Assembly (NCBI GenBank): GCA_022410635.1
Contig: JAJVDF010000499.1
Span: forward strand, 922,507-986,506
Length of the DNA: 64,000 bases
DNA from: Tretioscincus oriximinensis
Taxonomy: Eukaryota > Chordata > Lepidosauria > Squamata > Gymnophthalmidae
Direction: 5' to 3'
Position numbers and translations under genes: made by a program
Part shown: positions 54,001 to 64,000 of the stretch, in pieces
Position numbering within the stretch: position 1 is the stretch's first letter
How the letters are laid out: each line of letters begins with the position of its first letter
The notes under the pieces: model-generated
Database searches by the model: none
What the model saw: only the letters and a program-made list of their open reading frames with translations
Told to the model about the DNA's origin: nothing

Positions 54001-57000
54001 ATCTGAGATGTATATATATCGATTCTCCTTCAGGGTCGAGATGGGAGGAAGAACGTTGTTCCTCATATCCTATCTGTCAGTGGAAATTTGGACTGTGGAG
54101 TCTTAGCATATCTCTGTGATGCCCTGCAGTTGATTGAAAATGCTTCAGCAAGAACAAAAGCTCTGCAAAGAAAGGTGATCCATTTTCAGATTGACCAAGA
54201 GGTTAAATAAATTGAAGCAAATTCTAGCACACCCATATGGCCCCACAATTGTACACATTTGCAATGCTTGTTTTGAGTTTTACAACTGTGTGGAATATTG
54301 CTCAGTCTGGAATATTGCTTTGCCATTTCTTCCTATACCATAAATTAATCTGGCATAAAATGAACTACTATGATAAGCCTTAGGTTCATATTTTCCCACT
54401 TCTGTGAATTTTAGACGTTTTTGATTGACCACAATGTAATCTATGGAGACCAAGGTCAGGAATTATAGCCTCTTGTTAAATAAATCTTGCTGATGTTATA
54501 TAAAGTTGTCAAGTTGCAAAGATCTAATGCTTTTGAGCAAATAAGATTGAAGATTTCCTTGTTTACTCGTGGGTCATTCCAACTTGTAAATACGGCAACA
54601 ATTATATTTCAAAATTCTGTATTTCAGGTGCTTAAACTTCACCCGTGTTTGACACCAATCAAAGTAGCTGTGGATGTAGGACGAGGACCTACAGTAGAAT
54701 TAAGGCAGGTGAGCTACAAAAGGATTTATTTCTAATCTTTAAACCGTTGTGGTTTCCATTCCTATAAAAACAAATAGTATATTACTTCTGTGTAAAGATT
54801 TGCTTTGCATCTGTGGCCTTTTCTGTGGTGATCCTAACAGAAACTAATATTAATAAATAATAAAATCTAACATCAATTGTTTGATAGTAAATACTGCATT
54901 AACATAGTGCTACAGCTCTTTGGTGGAAAATTGGATATTCAGCTGTGAAAGAAGAGACATACGGCCATTATTCTGATAGAAAAAATAATCTATGCCACTA
55001 GAGGGCAATCTTCCCTTAGCTACTATTCTTTTGTACAATCTTTGGCCCCATCTGGACAAGTGGGTTAAATCCAAGATTTATTTGAAATTTAGATTTACCC
55101 ATTTGCGCCTCTGTACCAACGTACCTCTCAGCCTGCCATACTGGAGCGAACATTTGTTTTGCAGCTCCATGAACTCACTGTGTGTGCAGCCTCCCGATTG
55201 GCTTCTCTTCCCTCATCTTGTACATCAGAGCTCTCAATTCTCACTTATTCCTTCTCCCTGCTCTCATGTGCAAGCATCATATGGGCTTATTAATGGAGAA
55301 ATGCAGGTGCCCACTCTGAAGTCTACTATCTGCAAAATCCATGGCAATAAGATTTAAACTAGGTGGATTATTGAATTTACATGAGAAAGTGAGGTGGATT
55401 GTTCATGAGGTAACTATTACGTTTATGAGGTAACATAGCAAAACCTTGTCTGGCTGGGGCCTTTTACTGTGTAAGTAAAATGCATTTTTGCAAACGTTTG
55501 TGACACATTGAAAGTACAGATAAAATTAATTTTATTAGAAATCACTACTAATTACAAATGTCGTCCATTAAAACAAAAAAGGAGAAAGCAAAGAAACAGA
55601 TCCTGTACTTCCATTCTAGTCAGCATATATCACAGAACAGAGGGATCAGCTTTGATCTCATTGGCACCTGGAAGTAACAATGGAATCAAACTGCAACGAT
55701 GTAGATTAGATACCAGAATAAATGACAATAAGGGTAGTAAACCACTGATAAACCCGTGGAATAAGTTGCCACAGGAAGTAGTGAGTTTTCCTTCACTGGA
55801 AGTTTTCAAACAGAGGCTGGACTGCAATCTGGGATGGATTAGTGAATCCTGCAGTGAGCAGGGGGTTGGACTTGATGGCCCTTGAGGTCCCTTCCAACTC
55901 TATGATTCTATGATATGCCAGCCGTAATTTACTAACCAGAACTTTGCCAGATTCTGCTAACTATTCACTATGATTTCTTCCCTATAATGTTCCTCACGTA
56001 AAGGGGTTGAATTTCAGCATGGGTTAACTAAATTGCTGGCTTGGTACTAGGGCAAGGACCTGCTTTGCTTTTTGGCTTTGTAGATGTTTGTAATAGACAA
56101 ATCAAAACATGATCTATTCTTGCTCTACTTGTGAAATGTGTGTCTTTTTTCGCTTGCACACCCCTTGGCATCTCATTTTCATATTAGCAAAATATAATTA
56201 CCATTCACAGAAGATGGCTCGGGAAGGGATGCCCTTTACCATGGGTTATTCTGTTCGGACCTCCCTGCAGGAAAGCAACAGGGTAAAGGACATCCCTTTG
56301 CGTCTTATTTATTTATTTATACCTTTCTTTTTCTGTACCCCTATAAATGTCCTAGTTTGTACCCAGATTGGGAATCACTGATTTTAAAGCTTAAACCAAT
56401 GCTTCATTAAAGTTAATAGACTCCTTCTGCCTTGGCAGAATGAGAAATTGGGAAGAACGTTCTATCAATATGCTTAGCTAGTTCTTGCAGGGCACCAATT
56501 ATGGTGTCTGTATATATAATTATCTAGGTGCTGTGCAAGGGTTTTCATTGTATCCTAGGAATTCTCAGGCAGAAGATCTCCTATAAAGAAGAGTAAGGCC
56601 TCACTTTATGCATCTTCACTTTTCACGATTACAGCTTAAAATAATTTTTTAATTGCAGACTTTATTTCAATATTAAGCATTCCTGCCTCACATTAATGCA
56701 TTTCCTCGACATTTAAGGACTATTACTCTCACTTAACACGAGTTTTACACGATGAGTTTTCCAGATCAGCTTGCATTAATCAGAGACCTTCTATTTATAA
56801 ATTACTACCTTACGTAAACCTGTAACTAGATTGTATTTTTCAGTCTCAGCTGACTTACTGGTCTTCAGTTTTTGCTGAGTGTTAACTATCTTTGGTAGAA
56901 GTGATGGATTCTGGTACCCCAACAATACCTGAGGGTACAAGGTTTGCAAAAGCTGGTTAATATTTTAAGGACTGTAAATCTGGAGAAGAATTTCAGATAG

Positions 57001-59388
57001 ATAGAAATTAAAGGCACAAACCTACAAAGTGAAAAAACTATGAAGCCTATTACACAATATATTTTTCTTATACAATATTAACGTTGCTAATGAATTTACT
57101 ACAACAATAAGGATTCGTCTTTCTGTGTGATACTGTAAACTGACAGTGTATTTCTTTCAAAGGTTTGTCAAGGATTGTTCAAGGAATTATTAGAAAATGG
57201 AATTTCTGTTTGGCCTGGATACCTTGATACCACGCAGTTGTCGCTGGAGCAGCTGTATTCAAAGTAAGGAAACCTAAGTGAACCCATTGAGCCCAAGGAA
57301 CTGCTATGTACAAAAAACCCACACCCCTAAATCAATGATTGTAAAATGTTTAGAATATGACACAACTCAGTAAAATATTAGGGTTAATTTTGAAAAAGAT
57401 TCACTTTAGAAGAAGAAGAACTGGGTTCTTATAGCCCGCTTTTCTCACCTTTCAAAGGAACTCAAAGCGGCTTACAAGGGTATTTTTGCCTGAAGGCTGA
57501 CATTCTATCTTCCCCACCAGGCTCTGGTGGTTCCCATGTATCTACTTGCAGTCAGTTGCAATTTCTTGCAATTCTTGCTTTCGAATAGCTGGGTTGGCTG
57601 GAGCTACAGGCTAGTGGAAGGTGCTCAGCCCTCCCCACGTCCCACACAGGGGCTTCGAAACCCCATCTCCCAGCTGAGAGACAGATTCCTTAGCGACTGA
57701 GCTATCAGTGCCTACTTTACATAGTAACATTTTTGTGTTTACGAAGCTACATCCTTATTCCCACCCCAAAACAGATGGTAACTATTGCCCCTCTTCTAGT
57801 CTTAGAAGCAGACAGTATTTTTGGATTGTTTCCATTTACTCACAGGTATATAAAGTAAAACTATGAAGACAGGTTGCGAATTCATTGGAAAAGTAGTTTC
57901 AAAAAGCTGGGACTTTAAATAGTATCATTTTTGGCTGCTGCTGTAATGCCCGTTATGAAAGCGAGTGGTTCTTTCTCTAAGAGAATGTGCTCAAATTGCA
58001 GTTCGAATTACATCATGAATTACAACTCCCACCATTCCTTGTCATTGTTTAGAATGACATGGAAGTTGTAGATGATGAAGGACTAGAATGCTGCAGTTTG
58101 AGAAATTCTAGGAAGAGTCACCACACCAGAAAGGGAAGTGATAGTTCCACAGAATCAAAAAAGGAGATATTCTCCCCACCCCCACTACTTTTTGAATATT
58201 TTATCATACTGCTTCGCCAAGATGATCCCTCATTTGCTGTGTGTACGCATACAAAGATACAAACATTTTGTATGCATACAAACATACATACACAATTTAT
58301 ATGCACACAAACATACATACATACATATGCTTGTTTTTCCATCTAGCCATTGCTCTTAATCCTCTTGTGCTTCCAGAATTTTTTATGCCTTTCTCACTAA
58401 CAACTGAGTTGACCAAGAGCATAAGGTTGCCATATGGACCGGGAAGGCAGGACAATCCCGGTTTGGGGGACTAAAACATAGTCCCCTCTGGGTTTTAAGA
58501 GAAAATCCCAGATTTTTACATTCCCTGATGCTGCATCAGGGAATGAAAAAATCCAGGATTTTAAAGGCAAAGGAGCTGTCAGAGCTGACGGCTGCAGCCC
58601 AAGCAACGCTTTCCAGGGTCCTGGAAGGAACCTCGAAGCATGCTGTAGCTGATCCTCTGCTGGAGGCGGAGTTTCGCACCTGCTGTCAGGCAAAGCCTTC
58701 AGCAGAGGAAAAATGCTTGGGGTTTTGACAGGAAAACAGAGCTTTTGTGCAGCTCCGTTCTCACTGTCTCACCACAAGAAGAAGAAGAACTGGGTTCTTG
58801 TACCCCGCTTTTCTCACCTTTCAGACCGACTCAAAGCGGCTTACAAGGGTATTTTGCCCGAAGGCTGACATTCTATCTTCCCCACCAGGCTCTAGTGGTT
58901 CCCATGTATCTACTTGCAGTCAGTTGCAATTTCTTGCAATCCATGCTTTTGAATAGTTGGGTTGGCTAGAGCTACAGGCTAGTGGAAGGTGCTCAGCCCT
59001 CCCCACATCCCACACAGGGCTTCGAAACCCCATGTCCCAGGCGAGAGGCGGATTCCGTAGTGACTGAGCTATCCATGCCTGCAAGCGTCCGTGTGCGTGT
59101 GTATGCGTGGGTGGGTGTGCGCGTGCGTGCACCCCCACCCACCCCTTCCCGGTTTTGGGCTGCCAAAATATTGCAATCCTACAAGAGCAGAACTTAAAAT
59201 CTTTATTTTTCCTTGTCCATAGGTACGACGAAATGAGCATCCTCTTCACAATCTTGGTCAGTGATACCACCCTGGAGAGCGGCATAATTCAACTGAGAAG
59301 TCGAGACACCACTATGAAAGAAATGATGCATGTGTCTAGATTAAAAGACTATTTAACTAAGTATATTTCTGCAGCTAAAAACATTTGA
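47371..59388 (+). CDS. POLG2: POLG2, mitochondrial DNA polymerase gamma accessory subunit, complete, 8 exons
   Basis: Exons: 47371-48055, 50627-50747, 51105-51210, 52142-52312, 54034-54174, 54628-54708, 57163-57263, 59223-59388; 1572 nt, 523 residues (human 485, the extra length is N-terminal). The first 20 residues carry Arg and no acidic residue, fitting a mitochondrial presequence. The class-II aminoacyl-tRNA-synthetase-like fold begins near [11 protein letters not shown] and [12 protein letters not shown]; later [22 protein letters not shown] and the anticodon-binding-like C-terminal domain with [12 protein letters not shown]. The protein is the processivity factor of Pol gamma at the mitochondrial nucleoid. 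Start at 47371; a second in-frame ATG is two codons later. Same strand as DDX5. Confidence 0.97.
48117..48351. mobile_element. Mariner-type MITE in POLG2 intron 1
   Basis: Copy 3 of 3, 235 bp, TA-flanked, starting 62 nt after the exon 1 donor. Confidence 0.83.
48525..48670. mobile_element. Foldback MITE with ~37-bp terminal inverted repeats
   Basis: Ends ggctgcatccacacatcac and complement, arms ~80% paired; the inside holds a second inverted pair around ttctggaata. Related inner sequence recurs at 49145-49225. POLG2 intron 1. Confidence 0.65.
49225..49345 (-). mobile_element. tRNA-derived SINE, family 2, internally deleted
   Basis: The 3' tail joins directly to the tRNA-like head (gattccttagcgactgagct), losing ~170 bp. 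POLG2 intron 1. Confidence 0.78.
50048..50360 (-). mobile_element. CR1 family B 3' ends, two in tandem
   Basis: A ~60-bp tail (50048-50110) directly followed by a ~250-bp tail (50112-50360), same strand. POLG2 intron 1, ending ~265 bp before exon 2. Confidence 0.83.
50627..50747 (+). CDS. POLG2: POLG2 exon 2
   Basis: Encodes [19 protein letters not shown]. Acceptor tttttaaag, donor gtacgg, phase 1 to 2. Confidence 0.95.
50806..50875 (-). mobile_element. CR1 family B 3' tail fragment
   Basis: About 70 bp (aagaatataagaatagctct..agtccagcattctg). POLG2 intron 2. Confidence 0.65.
51105..51210 (+). CDS. POLG2: POLG2 exon 3
   Basis: Encodes [12 protein letters not shown] and Q-R-L-Q-W-W-R-K. The acceptor is gtttaaag (51101-51104): using the nearby acag would put TGA in frame. 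Confidence 0.93.
52142..52312 (+). CDS. POLG2: POLG2 exon 4
   Basis: Encodes F-S-V-K-P-S-N-F and [13 protein letters not shown]. Acceptor tctttgtag, donor gtaagt, 171 nt, phase 0 to 0. Confidence 0.95.
52730..53263. mobile_element. Foldback element with ~100-bp inverted arms, POLG2 intron 4
   Basis: 52730-52830 and 53164-53263 are inverted copies with about 5-6 differences in 100, enclosing ~333 bp with no coding frame. Family not recognised. Confidence 0.75.
54034..54174 (+). CDS. POLG2: POLG2 exon 5
   Basis: Encodes [20 protein letters not shown]. Acceptor tccttcag, donor gtgatc, 141 nt. Confidence 0.95.
54628..54708 (+). CDS. POLG2: POLG2 exon 6
   Basis: Encodes [20 protein letters not shown], the start of the anticodon-binding-like domain. 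Donor gtgagc, 81 nt. Confidence 0.95.
55590..55916 (+). mobile_element. CR1 family A fragment, POLG2 intron 6
   Basis: Degenerate 3' portion (encoded [18 protein letters not shown]) with the tail ggttggacttgatggccctt and terminal attctatga. Confidence 0.85.
55917..57162. other. POLG2 intron 6, nothing recognised
   Basis: AT-rich with no exon-like block; the open frame near 56109-56381 has no splice or codon support. Confidence 0.45.
57163..57263 (+). CDS. POLG2: POLG2 exon 7
   Basis: Encodes [20 protein letters not shown]. Acceptor ctttcaaag, donor gtaagg, ending AA of a split Lys codon. Confidence 0.95.
57409..57712 (-). mobile_element. tRNA-derived SINE, family 2, full length
   Basis: From agaagaagaactgggttctt to ttagcgactgagctatcagt. 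POLG2 intron 7. Confidence 0.87.
58230..58340. repeat. (CATA)n-rich imperfect microsatellite
   Basis: Interrupted acatacatac / atgcatac repeats in POLG2 intron 7. Confidence 0.75.
58777..59081 (-). mobile_element. tRNA-derived SINE, family 2, full length
   Basis: Second copy in POLG2 intron 7, same orientation, very similar to 57409-57712; ends ~140 bp before exon 8, followed by a GT-rich tract. Confidence 0.87.
59080..59145. repeat. GT/GC alternating tract, Z-DNA-prone
   Basis: gtgtgcgtgtgtatgcgtgg then gtgcgcgtgcgtgcac, just upstream of the POLG2 exon 8 acceptor. Confidence 0.7.
59223..59388 (+). CDS. POLG2: POLG2 exon 8 (stop)
   Basis: Encodes [11 protein letters not shown] and [14 protein letters not shown], ending A-A-K-N-I, TGA at 59386-59388. 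Confidence 0.96.
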
Positions 59389-59393
59389 ACTAT

Positions 59394-59399
59394 AATAAA
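59394..59399 (+). terminator. POLG2: POLG2 polyadenylation signal AATAAA
   Basis: AATAAA starts only 5 nt after the stop codon, predicting a 3' UTR of about 30 nt. T-rich and TGT-containing sequence follows at 59404-59415. Confidence 0.65.
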
Positions 59400-59831
59400 A
59401 ACAATTTTGTATTGTCCTGTCTGGGTGGCTTTTCTAGGACATTAGATTGGGAACTGCTCTTGCGACAGATTATTCTCTTCATTAGAGATGTAAACAGGGA
59501 TGTGTGACAGCTGCAAGAACGCAAGAATTCACCACAGTGTTTCAGAATATTTTTATTTATCTAAGGAGGCCTGAGCAGCTCAATGATATGAATTTTCCAA
59601 TACAGTCAGTTTAGAGCTTTCAGGATTTGAAGCAAAATGGAGCATCCTCAGACTGAAGTAACTGGTTTTATACATAGTTACACAATCTATTAACTAATTT
59701 TGTACCACACAAATAAGAGAGACAGGTATGAGCAGCCTGGCTTTTGTAGAGGTTCTCTTCTATCATTTGAACACAAGCCATTCTTTTGTATTGCCAGAAA
59801 AACAGAATTTATGTCCCCAGAATTGTTTACA

Positions 59832-60133
59832 GCAGGGGTGGAGAATCTTTTTTTCTGATAGGGGTCATTTAGATATTTGTAATATTATTTGAGGGCCAGA
59901 CCCCTGTCTCTACCCAGACCTACAAATCCACAAGCTTTTCAATGCCCCTCAGCCCCTACCTCCTTTGCCCTCCTCTCTCACCTTTCTCCCTTCTTCCCTC
60001 CTCTTTCTGTATTTCACTTCAATTTTAACAAAGTGAAGAAACATTATTTAGTTCCACAGGGAGCATGCCAGATGCTGAGCTAAATGGTTCCTCAGGGAGT
60101 ATTCTGCAGGCTGAATCTGGCCTCTGGTCTTAG
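59832..60133. mobile_element. hAT-type non-autonomous element
   Basis: Starts cagcaggggtggagaatctt and ends ggctgaatctggcctctggt, the layout of the common vertebrate hAT element with caggggtggggaacct ends; diverged, no transposase. Confidence 0.5.
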
Positions 60134-60147
60134 GTCTCTCTCTATCT

Positions 60148-60163
60148 CCCCCCCCCCCCCCCC
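60148..60163. repeat. Poly-C run (16 nt)
   Basis: Uninterrupted C run after a CT-rich stretch; length may be assembly-sensitive. Confidence 0.85.
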
Positions 60164-60169
60164 TCTGGG

Positions 60170-61870
60170 TTTACAGAAATATTTCATATTATGTGAGAAC
60201 TGGAGGGGGAAAGCCACTACATTGTGAGGAAAAAAGAAGATCGACTTAAATGTGCATGCAAACAGACAATGGTGTTTTTCAAAAATTATATAAGGGTCTG
60301 TATCTGGTTTTTTCCATTTTGCTTGTAGCCTAAAAAAAAGAAAATGCTGAGAGAAAAAAAAAACAGTTTGTGTTTAGGTTTCAACATAACAATTTGATTG
60401 TCATGCATCAGATTTAACAAAGTTATTGCTTCCTGTGGGGCTGAAGTCCTTATTGCATCAAAAATGATAGTTTCTGCACAACGTAGGTTAGCTACACTGG
60501 ATAGTCTAACACTTAATACAGACTACGAGCCATTCCTATTTCAGATGGTCTCCATGGTGTATCAAAAACTGCTGTATGTTTAAAGGTCCAGTCTAGCACT
60601 TAAAGACAGTACCCAGGCTTCAAAAGTCAAGAATTAAAAGTTCTTTCTGGAACTGTTTCAGTGTGTGTTAACTTCCAGTGAGATTTCCTGGCGGCATGGT
60701 AAATGAGGTCTCATACTGCGGTCTAGACTAGAATGGTACCTCATGTGTGTACCTAGAATAAGCACTAAATCATTTCATTTTTGGGGGGAGGGAGTTATTT
60801 TGTTCCACACTACAGTGTGTGCACAATAGCCAGCTGAACTTTCTGAATTGGGCTAAGAGTAAGTCATAAAAAGGCCTTAATGACTACAGTAAATTGTGAC
60901 ACAAGAAAACGTCTAGACAAGNTGCAACATGGAATGAAATACTTAGCAACATTCACATCCTGATTGTAGAAAATAAGAATGTCTCCATATATTCCTTACT
61001 TTTTTTGCAATATGCCAAAGTAAAATGCTTCTTAAATTATGAGTTACTTGGGCAGTAGGGCTAGCAGAGACACTATCTGATGATGAAATTTCCTCCATAT
61101 ACTTAAAGTGTATGATCACCATCCTAGGTGCATGCGTAGTGACGGTTTCCAAGGTGACACATCTTAGTAATGTTACTAAAGGATATCACTTTTATATTTC
61201 ATGGCTCTGCTGGGATTGTTACAGACACCCCATCTAGATGCACCCAAGGCTTAGCTATGTCTTTGCCATAGAACAAATAGGAGATTTTGTGTGTGTGTCT
61301 GGAAAAGGAATTGTCTGGGGAAGAAAGCAACTAGGGATCAAAAAGTCTGGCACTTTGTCAAAAACTTTGAGTGTCTTCAGATTTGAAAAATGTGACTCCT
61401 TGTAATCTGTTAAAGTAGCTGTTTTCAAAACACTGGAAAGAATAGTGATATCCTTCCTGTTAAACACAGAGGATGGGCTATGCAAAAACATCAAGGTCAA
61501 GTGGGCAGGCAATTCTCTTGGGACTATTTGGCAAATGTCATTCCCAATAAAAGACTGAGAAAGCGAAGTGATACCCCATTATGCTGATAGTATGGGAAAA
61601 CTGCCAAGCTATTTGATGCTGGCTCGTTTCTCTATAACCTTCCATTATAACCTGATCCAGAAATCAGCAATTGACTAAGGTTCTGAGCTGTAACAGGTAG
61701 AATTATAACAGAATGAACTACCAGACAATGCAGATAGGTTCATGGTTACTGTTTGCATCTGGCAGAAGGCAATTATGGGATTGTCTTTAGGTTGGAATAA
61801 AGCAAGGATAATTAAACAAGCTGCCAAAGAGGACCCTTGCCTGGATAGCTTTATGAGGATTAGACATGTT
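60170..61870. other. Spacer downstream of POLG2
   Basis: No firm gene. A minus-strand open stretch 61003-61129 with a K-Y-M-E-E-I motif is a weak candidate for another tail exon of the 63786-63857 gene, but its phase does not fit directly. Confidence 0.4.
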
Positions 61871-61872
61871 TA

Positions 61873-62076
61873 TGGACACTGTATAAATATTACTAGGGTG
61901 GATCATTTGGTGCCGCTTCTGGGATGGAGCAACTGTACTCCTGAAATTCCATTTACAGGGAGTCAAGAACAGGTGCATATTTAGCCTTCTTCTATTCAGA
62001 CTGCCCAGGTTCAATTGGTGGGCCTAGATGAGCCCAATTCAGCAGGGCTCTTCTTACGTTCTTATGTTCTTATGTA
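61873..62076 (+). mobile_element. CR1 family B 3' end
   Basis: Plus-strand tail ending in terminal repeats gttcttatgttcttatg. Downstream of POLG2. Confidence 0.82.
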
Positions 62077-62980
62077 AATGCCAACTTAGAAATAAAACCT
62101 CTTTATGCTGTGAAGACAACTTCTGCATAGTTCACTGTTATATCTTCATCGTGGATGGCTAGAATAAGGAGAACAAGACATAATAGTTTTATCTTCAAAG
62201 CTATGTAGACAAACTCTACAGTGTTTGCATTTATCTTTGGCTGGATCCAGAAATAATATAAAACCCATGATTATCTTGAGGCTACATTGGGACTGCCACA
62301 TGTGTTCCTGGCAACTGCAATATAACCCCATAATAACTGTTGTAGGGAAATCAATTAAAACAGTACATGCAGTCAACCAGGAGAGGCTAAGAGAAGGATG
62401 TGCTGAGAAAGTGAGTCTCAGTTTAAAAATAAATTTAAAGCATTGTCTCTGCAGCTATTACCTCCCTTTCATTTTTTTCCCCATTTCTTCCTGTGTATGT
62501 GTATATACATATCTTAGTATGTTCTTAAATTTGAGTCTCCCTCTTGGCTCACCTCCTGTTCCTCCAGCAGAGGGGCAGGACTCAATCAGTGGCAGGCAGA
62601 AAACAACTTCTTGCTCTGCTCATTCTGTCAAAAATGGATTATTTAAAGCGAATGTTTAACCCATTGGAGTAGAAGTAGGTAAATCCTATTGTATCCAAAT
62701 GCACTTGGAATTACAGAAATTGTGTGTCAAGATGCTAACATTACACGTGTCCACACAAATATACACACTTCATCTCTCCTCCAGAAACATCTATATGATC
62801 CCTTCCAAATGGTGTAGATTCATACTCCAAATCGTACTGCTGGAATTGACAATTTAATTATATCCAATGTAGCTAAAGGTTCTTCCACACAGCAGAAGGC
62901 AACGGCATGATCTTTTTCAGACTCTGAATTTGCCTCTTTTATCTGTCCCAAATATAAGTGCTAGCAAACATGCTGTCCAC

Positions 62981-63008
62981 TTCCCGTTGGGTATTTCCCG
63001 TTGGGTAT
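62981..63008. repeat. 14-bp perfect tandem duplication
   Basis: ttcccgttgggtat twice in a row. Confidence 0.9.
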
Positions 63009-63604
63009 TTTGAAGTAGAAAAGTAATGCAAGGAGACACCAGGTGGAAGAAAGCAACTACTATTATAAAAGATCCATCATCAGGTATTAACCTGAGCCTG
63101 GAAACACCTAACTTGTATCAGCTAGGAAGAGAGCAATTGTTGGTAAGGCATGCCAGAGTGTCACTGCCTACATTCTTTGTTTCAAACTGCTAAGTGCTGC
63201 CCATGTCCCAGAGACATAGGAAGCAAGTCAAGGAGAAACCACCCGGTGGTTGAGCACGTGCAAGACATGTAAATAGATATGAACAGGAAAAAAGAGAGAA
63301 ATCTATGTAATAAATAAATGTATCTGGGAAGTGTAGAAGACTACTAGTAAGACCTATAATGATTTACAAACCTGGGTCATTATAATCCATACATGCAGAT
63401 AGTTTACCAGATACTGAAAACTGCAATTCCTGTTAATTCCAGTTGGTCTGGTTAATTAAAAGGTTGAATGTGTTTCAGTGACTGGGGAAATAACCAATAG
63501 CCCATAGGAGAGGAGGAAATGAAAAGTACCCACTCCGTATGCTGCGACAGCATTCCTTGAAACTAGTGGGTAGAAGAGTGTGACAGAAGAAAACAGAAGA
63601 AAAA

Positions 63605-63725
63605 GGTAGATAGTATGAGCTATCTTCAGATACTATTAAGACTTTTCACAGCATATGAAGAAGCAGACTGCTTTATCTTTTGCGTGGGTTAGTCTCTAAG
63701 GTGCTACGAGATCCCCTAAAGGCAT
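63605..63725 (+). mobile_element. Penelope-like tail fragment
   Basis: Contains atgaagaagcagac and gggttagtctctaaggtgct, the 3' words of the family. Confidence 0.4.
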
Positions 63726-63785
63726 ATTCCATCATGTGAAGTTTCCTGAGAAAGACATTAAACTAAACAAAATCATAGACTTTAC

Positions 63786-63857
63786 CATTTGTGTAGGCTT
63801 CTGTCCCTTTTTTAAATACCACACTGCAATACTCATGGTCGTCATTTGTCATTGCAA
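63786..63857 (-). CDS. Candidate MILR1-like cytoplasmic exon with ITIM-like motif
   Basis: Acceptor tttttgtgcag and donor gtaaag bound 72 nt of open frame, phase 1 in and 1 out, a symmetry usual for Ig-superfamily receptor exons. It encodes A-M-T-N-D-D-H-E-Y-C-S-V-V-F-K-K-G-T-E-A-Y-T-N; Y-C-S-V is a YxxV core resembling an ITIM/ITSM, and a second tyrosine follows. In human, MILR1 (Allergin-1, an ITIM-bearing mast-cell receptor) is convergent with POLG2, so a minus-strand cytoplasmic-tail exon is expected here. The name rests on synteny; I cannot align it to MILR1. It may also be a chance open frame. Confidence 0.45.
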
Positions 63858-63886
63858 CTGCACAAAAAAGAAAAAAAGTAGTTTAA

Positions 63887-64000
63887 AAGATGTTTTCTCT
63901 ATCACACAACACTTGGACCAGAGGGCATTCCTTGAAACTGATGGGCAGAAAAAAGAGAACAAAGGAAAGTATTTTTTCACCCAGAGGGTCATCGGCCTNT
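63887..64000 (+). mobile_element. CR1 family B fragment running off the window
   Basis: Matches the segment tctctatcacacaacac..ggaccagagggca..cacccagagggt. A shorter related piece is at 63548-63590. Confidence 0.8.

Noticed and set aside
61003..61137. Second ITIM-like exon (K-Y-M-E-E-I) as a confident feature
   Set aside because: The best acceptor needs phase 2, but the 63786-63857 exon ends in phase 1; kept only as a weak remark.
62146..62376. Cys-rich minus-strand frame as an exon
   Set aside because: No bordering splice signals in a fitting phase and no recognisable domain.
62600..63400. CRISPR-like or other direct repeat array
   Set aside because: Only a single 14-bp tandem duplication is present; no spaced repeats anywhere in the window.

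Overview
The window is vertebrate nuclear DNA, most likely from a squamate reptile. The three genes have canonical GT-AG introns and a CpG-rich promoter each. The repeat load combines CR1-type LINEs, L1 relics, a BovB/RTE-like fragment, two tRNA-derived SINE families, Tc1/mariner-type and hAT-type MITEs and a probable Penelope-like element; that mix is typical of lizards and geckos, but I cannot name the species. Scattered single N calls and one N gap (29309-29548) mark it as draft assembly.

Gene order is CEP95 (minus, 29999 down past position 1) - DDX5 (plus, 35094-42595) - POLG2 (plus, 47371-59388), the reverse complement of the human 17q block MILR1-POLG2-DDX5-CEP95-SMURF2. I rebuilt all three at exon level. 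CEP95: 16 consecutive coding exons, 607 residues; the C-terminal exons lie off the left edge. DDX5: 13 exons, 599 residues, complete, with every DEAD-box helicase motif. POLG2: 8 exons, 523 residues, complete. Splice phases agree at every junction. A 72-nt phase 1-1 exon candidate on the minus strand at 63786-63857 encodes an ITIM-like tyrosine motif and sits where the 3' part of MILR1 is expected.

DDX5 intron 11 carries a hairpin matching my memory of microRNA mir-3064. It overlaps the 3' splice site of exon 12. A weaker mir-5047-like segment lies about 330 nt upstream. The CEP95 promoter has a palindromic RFX X-box, apt for a centrosomal gene. DDX5 has a full CRE plus TATA box. POLG2 has a full CRE, an ETS/GABP site and an NRF1-like site, apt for a nuclear gene for mitochondrial DNA replication.

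Region by region: 1-30.0 kb is CEP95, whose introns hold CR1, L1, SINE and MITE copies; 30.0-35.0 kb is the CEP95-DDX5 spacer, with clustered SINEs, nested MITEs and a perfect 37-bp-arm palindrome; 35.0-42.9 kb is DDX5; 42.9-47.2 kb is repeat-rich spacer with a large inverted-repeat retroelement and an antisense CR1; 47.2-59.4 kb is POLG2, with a ~100-bp-arm foldback in intron 4; 59.4-64 kb is mostly non-coding plus the MILR1-like exon candidate. The genes are a conserved neighbourhood of housekeeping functions (centrosome, RNA helicase, mtDNA polymerase accessory subunit), not a pathway. I saw no CRISPR, prokaryotic or novel multigene system.
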